A stretch of 47,361 nt of DNA from XBB1006 sp051877515 (lineage in GTDB: Bacteria > Bacillota > Clostridia > Lachnospirales > Lachnospiraceae), in the NCBI GenBank assembly GCA_051877515.1, contig JBJEIY010000015.1:1-47361 (forward strand), read 5' to 3'. Below the pieces are notes generated by a model, which saw only the letters and a list, made by a program, of their open reading frames with translations, was not told the DNA's origin and ran no database searches. Position numbers and translations under genes: made by a program. Positions 16,606-24,430 of this stretch are shown here, piece by piece. The stretch's first letter is position 1, and each line of letters starts with the position of its first letter.

Positions 16606-16897
16606 AGTTCACAGAGTCGGTGCCATTACGGCAGGCTGCTCCATGATCATTTTTGGGATTTTGTTTTTACTTCATGTTGCGCTGGATCTGATCAGTTATC
16701 GTGTCATCTTCAGTTTGTGGCCGCTGATGCTGGTGGGGTTGGGAGGCGAACTGCTGACTGCAAGTCTGGGAAATCGCAGCATGGTGTATGATAAAGCCGC
16801 TGTTATACTTCTGTTTCTTATGACATTGTTTTCCATGTGTATGGCGGGAGCAGACCTTTGCTTTTCCTATTTTGGAACCCATGGGATGATGTTCTAG
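16583..16897 (+). CDS. small membrane protein with LiaF/DUF5668-like helices
   Basis: A 104-residue protein with three or four membrane helices. The segment around 15-60 (ITAGCSMIIFGILFLL and SLWPLMLVGLGGELL) resembles the N-terminal helices of LiaI/LiaF-type envelope-stress proteins, where a WPLxLIxxG-like pattern recurs. GGAGG inside the preceding gene serves as its site, so the two are coupled. It is the last gene of the ECF sigma operon. The family call is by pattern only. Confidence 0.65.
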   Translation: MDAMKTIRVHRVGAITAGCSMIIFGILFLLHVALDLISYRVIFSLWPLMLVGLGGELLTASLGNRSMVYDKAAVILLFLMTLFSMCMAGADLCFSYFGTHGMMF

Positions 16898-16987
16898 CAA
16901 ACAAGCCGTGTTAGACAATTTTTAGGAAAATTTTAGAAACAAATAAGAGAAAAATAAGATTGAACTCTATACAAATGCCTTAATAAA

Positions 16988-16996
16988 TGATATAAT
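16988..16996 (+). promoter_or_regulatory. extended -10 promoter of the cytidylate-kinase-like gene
   Basis: TATAAT (16991-16996) preceded by TGA at the extended -10 position; no clear -35. It lies about 80 bases upstream of the ATG at 17075. The remainder of the AT-rich gap 16898-17074 shows nothing else. Confidence 0.45.
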
Positions 16997-17074
16997 TACA
17001 AAAAATAGAAAGTAATAGACCATATTTATGCAAAAATAGTCAGAATATAGATGCGGGAAACATAAGGAGGGCCT

Positions 17075-17686
17075 ATGGACAAACAATTGATCATTTCATT
17101 AGGGCGTGAGTACGGAAGCGGAGGAAGGATCATCGCCGAAAAGCTTGCGGAGCATTATGGAATACCATTATATGATTATAATCTGGTAAATGAGATTGCA
17201 AAGGAAAAAAATGTAATCGGTATGGATTACTCGAAGTATGACGAAGTTCCTAAGAAGCGTCTGATTTCCAGAAATGTAAAAGGACATAGCAATTCTCCGG
17301 AAGAACATATTGCAAATATGCAGTTTGATTTTCTGAGAAAAAAAGCAGACGAGGGAGAGTCGTTTGTGGTTGTGGGCCGGTGCTCGGAATCGATTTTGGC
17401 GGGCCGACCGGGGTTGATCACAATTTTCATCCTGGGAGATCCGGAAGCAAAGGTTGAAAGAATCGCCAAACGTGACGGACTTTCCATGGAGGAAGCAGAC
17501 AAAAAGGTTCAGATACAGAACCGGATGAGAAAGTATTATCACAATTATTATTGTGAGGGTAAATGGGGCGACTCCAGAAACTACGATATTTCCGTGAACA
17601 GTACCCGGCTGGGTATTGATGGAACCGCTAAAATGCTGATCCACTATGTTGATGAGCGTAGACGACAGGATGATGAGAAAGCATAA
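17075..17686 (+). CDS. cytidylate-kinase-like family protein
   Basis: A 203-residue P-loop NTPase of the cytidylate-kinase-like (Cmk-2) family. The nucleotide loop is GREYGSGGR near the N-terminus, followed by AEKLAEHYGIPLYD. VVVGRCSES, FILGDPEAKVERIAKRDG and a short NRMRKYYHNYY lid complete the fold. Such proteins are common in Clostridia next to or apart from true cmk, and their substrate is often unproven, so CMP phosphorylation is not claimed. AAGGAGG precedes the ATG. Monocistronic, ended by a strong terminator. Confidence 0.82.
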   Translation: MDKQLIISLGREYGSGGRIIAEKLAEHYGIPLYDYNLVNEIAKEKNVIGMDYSKYDEVPKKRLISRNVKGHSNSPEEHIANMQFDFLRKKADEGESFVVVGRCSESILAGRPGLITIFILGDPEAKVERIAKRDGLSMEEADKKVQIQNRMRKYYHNYYCEGKWGDSRNYDISVNSTRLGIDGTAKMLIHYVDERRRQDDEKA

Positions 17687-17741
17687 AACAAAGAAAAGAA
17701 ATGCGGAAGTCTGTGGCTTGTCGCGCAGGAAAGAAGTAAAA

Positions 17742-17787
17742 AAGGACCGCCTCCGGTTGTATCAACGGAGCAGCGGTCCTTATTTTT
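17742..17787. terminator. bidirectional intrinsic terminator
   Basis: An outer 9-bp stem (17742-17750 with 17773-17781), an inner stem in the loop, ATTTTT to the right, and an A-run to the left for the minus strand. It serves the kinase-like gene and the convergent secreted protein gene. Confidence 0.88.
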
Positions 17788-17826
17788 GCTCAATTGTGGT
17801 GTGCAAAAACTTTTACGGGTTTTTAA

Positions 17827-18717
17827 CTAGAACTTTGAACTGTAGGATCGGGTAATAACCTTATAGTGGTCATATCCCGGATACAAGTTTATGTATAGTG
17901 TCAAAGAAGTTGTGTCAGAAGCTTTACTCTTCAGATAGGTAGATCTATTTTCACAACCGATCACCTGATTCTCTGCATTGTAGATGAGGATAAAGTTGTA
18001 TACGTGAGCATAGTCGGTATAGTTATTCTTTGAGGTGATGGATACAACCATAGTGTCCTCGCCTGCTTCTTCGGATACTGTGGTTTTAATTTTTGATGAA
18101 ATATCCTTGTAAGTTCTGTTGGGATATCTGTCTACTTCAGTAACGGATGCTTTGCTGTTGGCAATATCCACACTATAGCTGTAGTTGTTGTAATAAATTG
18201 TGCCGTAAGAAGTTTTTCCTGGAAGTACACTATAGATTTTCTTGTCATCGGATTTTACTTCATTTCCATCTGCATCTACTAAGGAGTAATTGACAGTAAC
18301 ATCCTCAAAGACCTGTTTGGTACTATTCTTTACAGACACATAGATGTATCCATTGCCAAGATCCTTCATGGAAACCGTCATGGATAATTTTTTAACGGTA
18401 ACTTTGATTTTGGTAGTTCCGTTTTTGGTCTTAATGGTTAAGGTTGCGCTTCCGGCTTTCTTTGCGGTAAAAATGGCATATTTCGGGTTGGAACTGTCTT
18501 TTTTTACGGATACCACTGTTTTTTTTGAAGAAGAGGTGGATTTAACGGTGCTGTAATCAGTATAATTGAAAACTTCTCCCACATACATGGTAATGCTTTT
18601 GGATGTGGTGGCTGCCTGTACCGATGAAGGCGGAAGTAGGCAGAACAGTAAAGCCAGGGTAAGTACCGTTGCTGGAAGACGTTTCATCATGTTTTTCATA
18701 GGTTTCTTTGCGTTCAT
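17827..18717 (-). CDS. secreted protein with an Ig-like repeat domain
   Basis: A 296-residue exported protein. A signal peptide (basic start, then VLTLALLFCLLPPSSVQA) is followed by an Ig-like BIG-type domain (about 40-105) with the usual KAGSATLTIKTKNG ending, then a beta-rich region with two repeated segments about tyrosine-rich YNNYSYSV and NYTDYAHVYNF. No sortase motif or membrane anchor is seen, so it is either released or bound to the wall. The start at 18717 is set by AAAGGA 9 bases upstream; the earlier ATG at 18747 has no site. Function unknown. Confidence 0.75.
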   Translation of the reverse strand: MNAKKPMKNMMKRLPATVLTLALLFCLLPPSSVQAATTSKSITMYVGEVFNYTDYSTVKSTSSSKKTVVSVKKDSSNPKYAIFTAKKAGSATLTIKTKNGTTKIKVTVKKLSMTVSMKDLGNGYIYVSVKNSTKQVFEDVTVNYSLVDADGNEVKSDDKKIYSVLPGKTSYGTIYYNNYSYSVDIANSKASVTEVDRYPNRTYKDISSKIKTTVSEEAGEDTMVVSITSKNNYTDYAHVYNFILIYNAENQVIGCENRSTYLKSKASDTTSLTLYINLYPGYDHYKVITRSYSSKF

Positions 18718-18794
18718 AACTATTAATCCTTTCTCGTTATGTGACAAGACAGACTTTTACAGAATCATCTTGCTTCATTAGGTACAAACCCATT

Positions 18795-18821
18795 ATTATA
18801 CAAACACAGGGAATAATGCAA
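18795..18821 (-). promoter_or_regulatory. candidate promoter of the secreted protein gene
   Basis: On the minus strand, -10 TATAAT (18795-18800) with TTGCAT (18816-18821) upstream, but the spacer is only 15 bases. The -10 is convincing; the -35 is tentative. Confidence 0.35.
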
Positions 18822-18913
18822 GAAAAAATTAGGGATGCCATGCAAAAAAAATGCTGTATGAGGGATTAAACTACAAAAGAATGTGTTTGTGCATATGTTT
18901 TTACATGTTTATT

Positions 18914-18922
18914 TGGTATAAT
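18914..18922 (+). promoter_or_regulatory. extended -10 promoter of the beta-CASP gene
   Basis: TATAAT (18917-18922) with TG at the extended -10 position (18914-18915). The -35 region is poor. The gene starts at 18969. Confidence 0.5.
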
Positions 18923-18968
18923 AAATATATCTGTAATAACCGGGTCTTACATCAAAGGAGGAAGAAAA

Positions 18969-20567
18969 ATGAGACTAGAGTTTCTGGGGGCTGACCGGGA
19001 AGTGACGGGAAGCTGCCATTATTTATGTTTTGGACAAAAGCATGTACTGGTGGATTGTGGTATGGAGCAGGGACCGGATCTGTATGTGAATCAGGAAATA
19101 CCGGTCAATGCTGCATTGATAGACTATGTGCTGATCACACATGCACATATTGATCACTCGGGGCTGTTGCCGCTATTGTATAACCACGGATTTCGAGGCG
19201 AGATCTATGCGACAAAGGCAACCTGTGAGCTTTGTAATATCATGTTAAAGGATTCTGCCCACATCCAGGAATTTGAAGCTGAGTGGAGAAACCGCAAGGC
19301 AAAACGGGCAGGCCGGGAACTGATCCAGCCTCTTTACGATCTGAACGATGCCCAGGGAGTTCTGGAGCATTTTATTGCCTGTCCCTATCAGGAAACAATC
19401 CAGATTTGTGACGGATTGCAGATTCGCTTTGTGGATGCGGGACATCTGCTGGGATCTTCCTCTATTGAAGTCTGGGTGACAGAGGAGGAACAGACCCGGA
19501 AGATCGTATTCTCCGGAGATATCGGAAATGGGAACCGGCCATTGATCAAAGATCCGGAATATATTACGGAAGCGGACTATGTTGTAATGGAATCCACTTA
19601 TGGAAACCGCAATCATGAGAAACCGGCCGATTACGCAGTGGAACTTGCCAAAATCATGAATGCGACTTTTACCAAAGGCGGAAATTTGGTGATCCCTGCC
19701 TTTTCCGTAGGCAGAACCCAGGAAATGCTGTACTTTATCAGAAGGATCAAGACAGAAAACCTCTTGCCGGAGTACCCGGGATTTGAAGTCTGGATCGACA
19801 GTCCCATGGCAATTGAGGCAACCAACGTGTTTCACAAGAATGTTGCCGAGTGTTTTGATGAGGAAGCCCGGAAAATGGTGGAATCCGGTGTGAATCCGAT
19901 TCGTTTTGACGGACTTAAGACGGCTGTTACCAGTGACGAATCCAGAATGATCAATTTCATCAACAAACCGAAGGTGATCATTTCAGCATCCGGCATGTGT
20001 GAGGCCGGCCGCATCCGCCATCATCTGAAACACAATCTGTGGAGAAGTGATTCTACCATCCTGTTTGTAGGTTATCAGGTGCCGGGAACACTGGGAAATG
20101 CCCTGCTTAACGGGGCGGATAAGGTAAGGTTATTCGGCGAAGAAGTGGAAGTAAAGGCAGATATTGTGAACCTTCCGGGAATCAGTGGCCATGCGGATTA
20201 TCAGCATCTGACGGAGTGGATTGAAAAATTTGAGAAAAAACCAAAGAAGGTATTTGTGGTTCATGGGGAAGAAACCACAGCAGTGGGGTTTGCGGATCAT
20301 TTGCAGAGAGATCTGGGCCTGTCGGCATATGCTCCTTACAGCGGAGATGCATTTGACCTGCTTAGCGGAAAACAGATAGCAGAAGGAAGCAGGCAGAAAG
20401 TGGAGAAGAAGCGTGCGGGTCGCCAGGGTAACAGTGTATTTGAACGTCTGGTACTTGCCGGTGAGCGTCTGCTGGCAGTGATCCAAAAATGCAAAGGCAT
20501 GGCAAATAAGGATTTGGCAAAATTCGCAGATCAGATCAATGCACTTTGTGATAAATGGGACCGGTAA
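18969..20567 (+). CDS. metallo-beta-lactamase/beta-CASP ribonuclease-like protein
   Basis: A 532-residue protein with an N-terminal metallo-beta-lactamase domain (HAHIDH at 58-63; GHLLGSS and FSGDIG later), a central beta-CASP domain and an RMMBL C-terminal motif (SGHADY, then VHGEE). This arrangement belongs to the CPSF73/YsH1-like exonuclease family of RNA-processing enzymes. It is related to but not the standard RNase J, which is longer and has a different core. A role in RNA turnover is likely; the substrate is unknown. AAGGAGG lies 8 bases upstream. Confidence 0.87.
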   Translation: MRLEFLGADREVTGSCHYLCFGQKHVLVDCGMEQGPDLYVNQEIPVNAALIDYVLITHAHIDHSGLLPLLYNHGFRGEIYATKATCELCNIMLKDSAHIQEFEAEWRNRKAKRAGRELIQPLYDLNDAQGVLEHFIACPYQETIQICDGLQIRFVDAGHLLGSSSIEVWVTEEEQTRKIVFSGDIGNGNRPLIKDPEYITEADYVVMESTYGNRNHEKPADYAVELAKIMNATFTKGGNLVIPAFSVGRTQEMLYFIRRIKTENLLPEYPGFEVWIDSPMAIEATNVFHKNVAECFDEEARKMVESGVNPIRFDGLKTAVTSDESRMINFINKPKVIISASGMCEAGRIRHHLKHNLWRSDSTILFVGYQVPGTLGNALLNGADKVRLFGEEVEVKADIVNLPGISGHADYQHLTEWIEKFEKKPKKVFVVHGEETTAVGFADHLQRDLGLSAYAPYSGDAFDLLSGKQIAEGSRQKVEKKRAGRQGNSVFERLVLAGERLLAVIQKCKGMANKDLAKFADQINALCDKWDR

Positions 20568-20620
20568 GGAAGAAACCATGGTAGGGGATAAAAAATATTT
20601 AGAAAGAATTGTTAATCCCC

Positions 20621-20649
20621 TTGCATAATTGGAAAAAATTTGCTTTAAT
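20621..20649 (+). promoter_or_regulatory. promoter of the LOR/SDH gene
   Basis: -35 TTGCAT (20621-20626), 17-base spacer and -10 TTTAAT (20644-20649) with a TGC extended element. About 60 bases of leader precede the ATG. Confidence 0.5.
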
Positions 20650-20711
20650 AAAGTGTGTCGTACAAATAATAAAATTTGGTATAGGATATAGAGTATGGAG
20701 GATAGCAAAAG

Positions 20712-21845
20712 ATGGAGTTTAAGTTAAAAGAGTACACCGCACCGGACTTTTCCCAGGAAATGTTCGTGAAAGCGCCAAATGCAGTTCTGGTAGAGGCTCC
20801 CAAGGATGGAGTGGCACCTGAGAACTATCATGCAATGAGTATTTTTCCGGAGTATTTTAAAATTGACGGAGAATGGCTTCTTGCAGAAGAAAGCCGCATG
20901 GACTGTGTTGCTGTCTATAAAGACGGAAAGATCCATGTTGTAGAGTTCAGACTTTTAAAGAAAGGCGATCTCATTGTTACAGGAAGAACCGAGAACTGTG
21001 AAGACGGAATCTACGTTCATCCGTACGGATTCGAGGAATCTGCAAAAGCCGGAGATGTATTTGCATTCCGTACCGGAAGATCCAGAGAGACTGCATTTTC
21101 CAAAGATTATGATGATTTGGAGCAGTTGCTTGAATATGAGAAAGACCATGGTAAAATCGTGTGGGTTATGGGACCTGCCTTTGCATTTGACGATGATGCC
21201 AGAGCTGCTTTTTCAGCATTGATCAACAATGGTTACGTTCATGCCGTACTTGCAGGAAACGCACTGGCTACCCATGATATGGAGGCAGCTTACCTTGGTA
21301 CTGCATTAGGACAGGATATTTATACAACCAAGAACTATCCGAACGGTCATTACAACCATCTGGATCTTATTAACCGTGTAAGATATCATGGTTCCGTTAA
21401 GAAGTTCATTGAAGAAGAAAAGATTGACAATGGTATCATTTATAGCTTAGAGAAGAATAACATTCCTTACGTTTTAGGTGGATCCATCCGTGATGACGGT
21501 CCGCTTCCTCCGGTTTACGGAGACGTATACGATGCACAGAATGCCATGAGAGACCAGGTTCGTGATGCGACAACCGTCATCTGTATGGCAACCATGTTAC
21601 ATACCATTGCAACCGGAAATATGACTCCTTCTTTCCGTGTAACAAAGGATGGAACGGTTCGTCAGGTTTACTTCTATTGCGTGGATGTTGCAGAGTTCGT
21701 AGTAAATAAGCTTTCCGACAGAGGAAGTTTATCTTCCCGCGGTGTTGTTACCAATGTGCAGGATTTCGTTGTTGCTCTGGCAAAAGGTCTTGGATTAACA
21801 GAAGAGTTCAAAGCACTTGGTTCCCACAATAAAAAGAATAAATAG
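20712..21845 (+). CDS. LOR/SDH-domain protein, putative ornithine cyclodeaminase (TIGR00300-like)
   Basis: A 377-residue protein. The C-terminal half carries the LOR/SDH signature known from archaeal TIGR00300 proteins and from cyanobacterial ArgZ/AgrE: GNALATHDMEAAYLGTALGQ, GGSIRDDGPLP, MLHTIATGN and VDVAEFVVNKLSDRGS. In those proteins this domain binds NAD and converts ornithine to proline with release of ammonia. The N-terminal part has a beta-rich domain and lacks the arginine dihydrolase module of ArgZ. Codon use (GTT, CGT, TCC-rich) resembles highly expressed genes such as serC and serA. Catalytic identity is inferred from the family, not shown. Monocistronic, with its own promoter and terminator. 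Confidence 0.7.
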   Translation: MEFKLKEYTAPDFSQEMFVKAPNAVLVEAPKDGVAPENYHAMSIFPEYFKIDGEWLLAEESRMDCVAVYKDGKIHVVEFRLLKKGDLIVTGRTENCEDGIYVHPYGFEESAKAGDVFAFRTGRSRETAFSKDYDDLEQLLEYEKDHGKIVWVMGPAFAFDDDARAAFSALINNGYVHAVLAGNALATHDMEAAYLGTALGQDIYTTKNYPNGHYNHLDLINRVRYHGSVKKFIEEEKIDNGIIYSLEKNNIPYVLGGSIRDDGPLPPVYGDVYDAQNAMRDQVRDATTVICMATMLHTIATGNMTPSFRVTKDGTVRQVYFYCVDVAEFVVNKLSDRGSLSSRGVVTNVQDFVVALAKGLGLTEEFKALGSHNKKNK

Positions 21846-21870
21846 TCTGAATTGATTATGATCAAGTGGA

Positions 21871-21907
21871 CCATCACCATGAGAAAGATCTTATGGTGAT
21901 GGTTTTT
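21871..21907 (+). terminator. intrinsic terminator after the LOR/SDH gene
   Basis: A perfect 10-bp stem (21871-21880 with 21893-21902) followed by five T residues. A small inverted repeat TTGAT-TATG-ATCAA at 21852-21865 precedes it. Confidence 0.88.
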
Positions 21908-21945
21908 ATTACATAAGTTCGGGAGGAACAGATTAGGAAAACAAT

Positions 21946-22641
21946 ATGAGTTTGTATGCCATTGGTGATCTGCATTTGAATTTTGGAGTAGAACGCAATA
22001 TGGATCAGTATGGATCTGTATGGAAACATCATGAGCAACGCCTTGCGAAAAACTGGAGAAAACAGATCACACAGCAGGATACGGTTGTGGTAACCGGTGA
22101 TCATACTATGGGACGGAAAATGGCGGAGTGTACGGCAGACCTGGATTTTCTTGCATCCTTACCCGGTAGGAAGATCCTTCTGCGGGGAAATCATGATATG
22201 TTTTGGAAAACCAAGAAAACGCAGACGTTAAACGAAGCTTATGAAGGGAAACTGCATTTTTTGCAGAATAACTTTTTTACTTTCGAAGAGTTTGCATTGG
22301 TGGGGACGAAAGGGTACTGTTTTGAGGGAAAAGATTCGTATGAACATTTTCTGACCATTCGAAAACGGGAGCTGGAGCGACTGGAAATCTCTTTTGAAAT
22401 GGCAAAAGAGAAAGGATATCAGAAGTTTCTTATGTTTCTGCATTTTCCACCCACCAGTGTGGGAGAAACCCAGAGTCCGTTTACGTTGATGGCGGAAAAG
22501 TATAATGTAGAGAAGGTGATCTATTCCCATTGCCATGGAAAAGAGCATTTTGAAGACAGCTTTCAGGGCATGGTGAATGGAATTGAGTATAAGCTGGTAT
22601 CGGGGGATTTTTTACGGTTTAAACCGGAAAGAATTTTATGA
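21946..22641 (+). CDS. metallophosphoesterase (calcineurin-like)
   Basis: A 231-residue phosphohydrolase with the five dimetal motifs: GDLHLN at the N-terminus, VTGDHTMG, LRGNHDMFW, LHFPPTS and YSHCHGKEH. Similar small Firmicute proteins are annotated as serine/threonine phosphatase-like; the substrate is unknown. The second motif (GDHTMG) lacks the usual second Asp but keeps the metal-binding Asp. Followed 15 bases later by panE; perhaps co-transcribed. Confidence 0.85.
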   Translation: MSLYAIGDLHLNFGVERNMDQYGSVWKHHEQRLAKNWRKQITQQDTVVVTGDHTMGRKMAECTADLDFLASLPGRKILLRGNHDMFWKTKKTQTLNEAYEGKLHFLQNNFFTFEEFALVGTKGYCFEGKDSYEHFLTIRKRELERLEISFEMAKEKGYQKFLMFLHFPPTSVGETQSPFTLMAEKYNVEKVIYSHCHGKEHFEDSFQGMVNGIEYKLVSGDFLRFKPERIL

Positions 22642-22656
22642 TGGAGGAATCAGTAC

Positions 22657-23598
22657 ATGGAATTAAAAGAGAAGAAAATAGCTTTGATCGGTATAGGAGG
22701 AATCGGAGGTTATCTGGGAGCGCTGCTGGCTGAAAAGTATCCCCATGTGTCTTTTGTGGCCAGAGGAAAACGTGGTGAGTCCATTCGAAAAAACGGACTT
22801 GTGCTTCACAGTGAGTATAAAGGGGAAAAAGTGGTACATCCGGAGTGTGTGGTAGAATCTGCCGAAGAACTTCCGGTCCAGGACATTGTTTTTGTTTGTG
22901 TAAAGACTTATTCTTTGGAAGAGGTTCTGGAGAGCCTGGGTAATGCGGTGGATGAGCATACCATGGTAGTTCTGGTCATGAATGGTGCAGATACCGAAAG
23001 CCGTGCCGAGAAGTTCTTGCCTAAGGGGCAGATCGTGGCGGCTCCCATCTATGTGATCACCTTTGCAAATCCGGATTATTCCATCACCCAGCAGGGACCG
23101 TATACTATAGTATGGCTGGGGATTGAAGATGCGGATGAGACCAGGCAAAAACAGTTGGAAGAAGTAAAGGATGTGTTAAACAGTGTTGGAATAGAGGGAC
23201 GTATCGCAGAAGACATTAAACGTCAGATCTGGAAAAAATACATTATGAACTGTGCCTACAATGTGGAGACAACAGCCTATGATGCAAATATCGGACAGCT
23301 TCGGGATGATCCTGTTAAGGCCAGGGAATACGAAGAGCTGACAAAGGAAGCCTATGCCGTGGCCTTGGCAAAAGGTGTGAACATGAAGGAGAAAGATCTG
23401 GACTGGCTGCTCCATCGGTTCTATGAAGAGTTGGCGGACGATGCCACAAGTTCCCTGCAACGGGATGTGGAAAACCATCGGCAGGGTGAACTGGATACTT
23501 TCTGCGGTTATCTTATCAGGGAAGCGGATGAGCTGGGCGTTTCAGTACCGGTCATGAAGAAGATGCAGGAACTGATTCTTGCCAGACTTGAGGCATGA
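22657..23598 (+). CDS. panE: 2-dehydropantoate 2-reductase
   Basis: A 313-residue NADPH-dependent ketopantoate reductase (ApbA/PanE family) of pantothenate and CoA synthesis. The N-terminal Rossmann loop reads GIGGIGGYLGA, with the FVARGKRG specificity loop, an MNGAD segment around 108 and the catalytic lysine in WKKYIMNCAYN. Full length. Because several family members reduce other 2-keto acids, the exact substrate is probable rather than proven. GGAGG precedes the ATG; it follows the phosphoesterase gene closely. Confidence 0.86.
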   Translation: MELKEKKIALIGIGGIGGYLGALLAEKYPHVSFVARGKRGESIRKNGLVLHSEYKGEKVVHPECVVESAEELPVQDIVFVCVKTYSLEEVLESLGNAVDEHTMVVLVMNGADTESRAEKFLPKGQIVAAPIYVITFANPDYSITQQGPYTIVWLGIEDADETRQKQLEEVKDVLNSVGIEGRIAEDIKRQIWKKYIMNCAYNVETTAYDANIGQLRDDPVKAREYEELTKEAYAVALAKGVNMKEKDLDWLLHRFYEELADDATSSLQRDVENHRQGELDTFCGYLIREADELGVSVPVMKKMQELILARLEA

Positions 23599-23617
23599 TT
23601 TATGATTTCAGGGTATC

Positions 23618-23992
23618 TTATTCGGATTTGCCGTAAGCTTTCTTAATGGCGGAAAAGCTTTCTTTGCTTAAAACGTGCTCCATCTTACAGGCATCGATGG
23701 CAGCCAACTTATCGTCCACTCCCAGAGATACTAACCAGTCGCTTAAAAATAAATGTCTTTCATATACCATCTGGGCAATCTGTCTGCCTTCTTCAGTCAG
23801 GTAAATGAATCCGGCATCCGTGACGGTGATGTGGTTTTTTTCTCTTAAGTTTTTCATTGCAACGCTGACACTGGATTTCTTAAATCCCAGTTCATTTGCA
23901 ATATCCACGGAACGGACAACCGGCAGCTTCTGACTTAGGATCAGTATCGTCTCCAGATAGTCTTCCGCGGATTCGTTTACAAACGTTCTCAT
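23618..23992 (-). CDS. DtxR/MntR-family metal-dependent repressor
   Basis: A 124-residue regulator. A winged helix-turn-helix (about 8-65, with VRSVDIANELGFKKSSVSVAMKNL) is followed by the metal-binding and dimerisation domain containing the family residues (YERHLFLSDWL, then DACKMEHVLS). It lacks the SH3-like third domain, as MntR does. It should sense Mn2+ or Fe2+ and repress metal uptake genes. Targets are not seen here except possibly the divergent 39-codon gene. Convergent with panE. Confidence 0.85.
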   Translation of the reverse strand: MRTFVNESAEDYLETILILSQKLPVVRSVDIANELGFKKSSVSVAMKNLREKNHITVTDAGFIYLTEEGRQIAQMVYERHLFLSDWLVSLGVDDKLAAIDACKMEHVLSKESFSAIKKAYGKSE

Positions 23993-24049
23993 AATGGTAT
24001 GGTCTCCTTTAAAAAGTTGAAATGATACCCTGCTGGATTTCTTTTTTCC

Positions 24050-24078
24050 ATTATAGCATATAGATGGAAAAAAAACAA
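24050..24078 (-). promoter_or_regulatory. promoter of the DtxR/MntR-like gene
   Basis: On the minus strand, -35 TTGTTT (24073-24078), 17-base spacer and -10 TATAAT (24050-24055) with a TGC extended element. An imperfect CCAT...ATGG symmetric stretch (24048-24067) overlaps it and could be an autoregulatory site. Confidence 0.6.
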
Positions 24079-24136
24079 AAAATCAGTGGATTATGTAAGG
24101 AAAATACAAAAAATGGTTTTCTTTATAAACGGATTG

Positions 24137-24145
24137 TGCTATACT
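24137..24145 (+). promoter_or_regulatory. extended -10 promoter of the 39-codon gene
   Basis: TATACT (24140-24145) preceded by TGC at the extended -10 position. The -35 is not recognisable. It points at the 39-codon gene at 24193. Confidence 0.5.
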
Positions 24146-24192
24146 AAGTAAGATTAAAGCAAGAACTTCTTAAGTAGGAAAAGAGGGAAGAT

Positions 24193-24312
24193 ATGTTTAT
24201 TTTGGTAGCTATTATAGGTATTGCCATCATTGCAGCTCTGATCGCAGCCATTGCAACCGTAGTTTCTGTAGCCGGTGCAGTGAGTGCCAGTGAAGATAAT
24301 GATGAGGCATAA
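24193..24312 (+). CDS. 39-residue hydrophobic membrane peptide
   Basis: A monocistronic mini-gene. The product is one hydrophobic helix (MFILVAIIGIAIIAALIAAI, continuing with VATVVSVAG-like residues) and an acidic tail SASEDNDEA. A purine-rich site (AGAGGGAAG) precedes the ATG, an extended -10 promoter lies about 50 bases upstream, and an intrinsic terminator follows 22 bases after the stop. That complete set of signals argues for a real gene. The divergent neighbour is a DtxR/MntR-like repressor, and the next gene is trmO. I know no homologue; it might be a regulatory membrane peptide or a toxin-like peptide. Confidence 0.6.
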   Translation: MFILVAIIGIAIIAALIAAIATVVSVAGAVSASEDNDEA

Positions 24313-24334
24313 AGTCGGATAACAGTAACAGTTT

Positions 24335-24366
24335 GCCACGAAGGGAGATCCTATCGTGGCTTTTTT
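24335..24366 (+). terminator. intrinsic terminator after the 39-codon gene
   Basis: A perfect 7-bp stem (24335-24341 with 24354-24360), extended by an inner AGG/CCT pairing, then six T residues (24361-24366). Confidence 0.9.
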
Positions 24367-24430
24367 CTTGCACCGTTTGTGGCGGTTGTAATAAGGTGCT
24401 TGTATCAGCAGATTTAAGGGGAAGATGACA

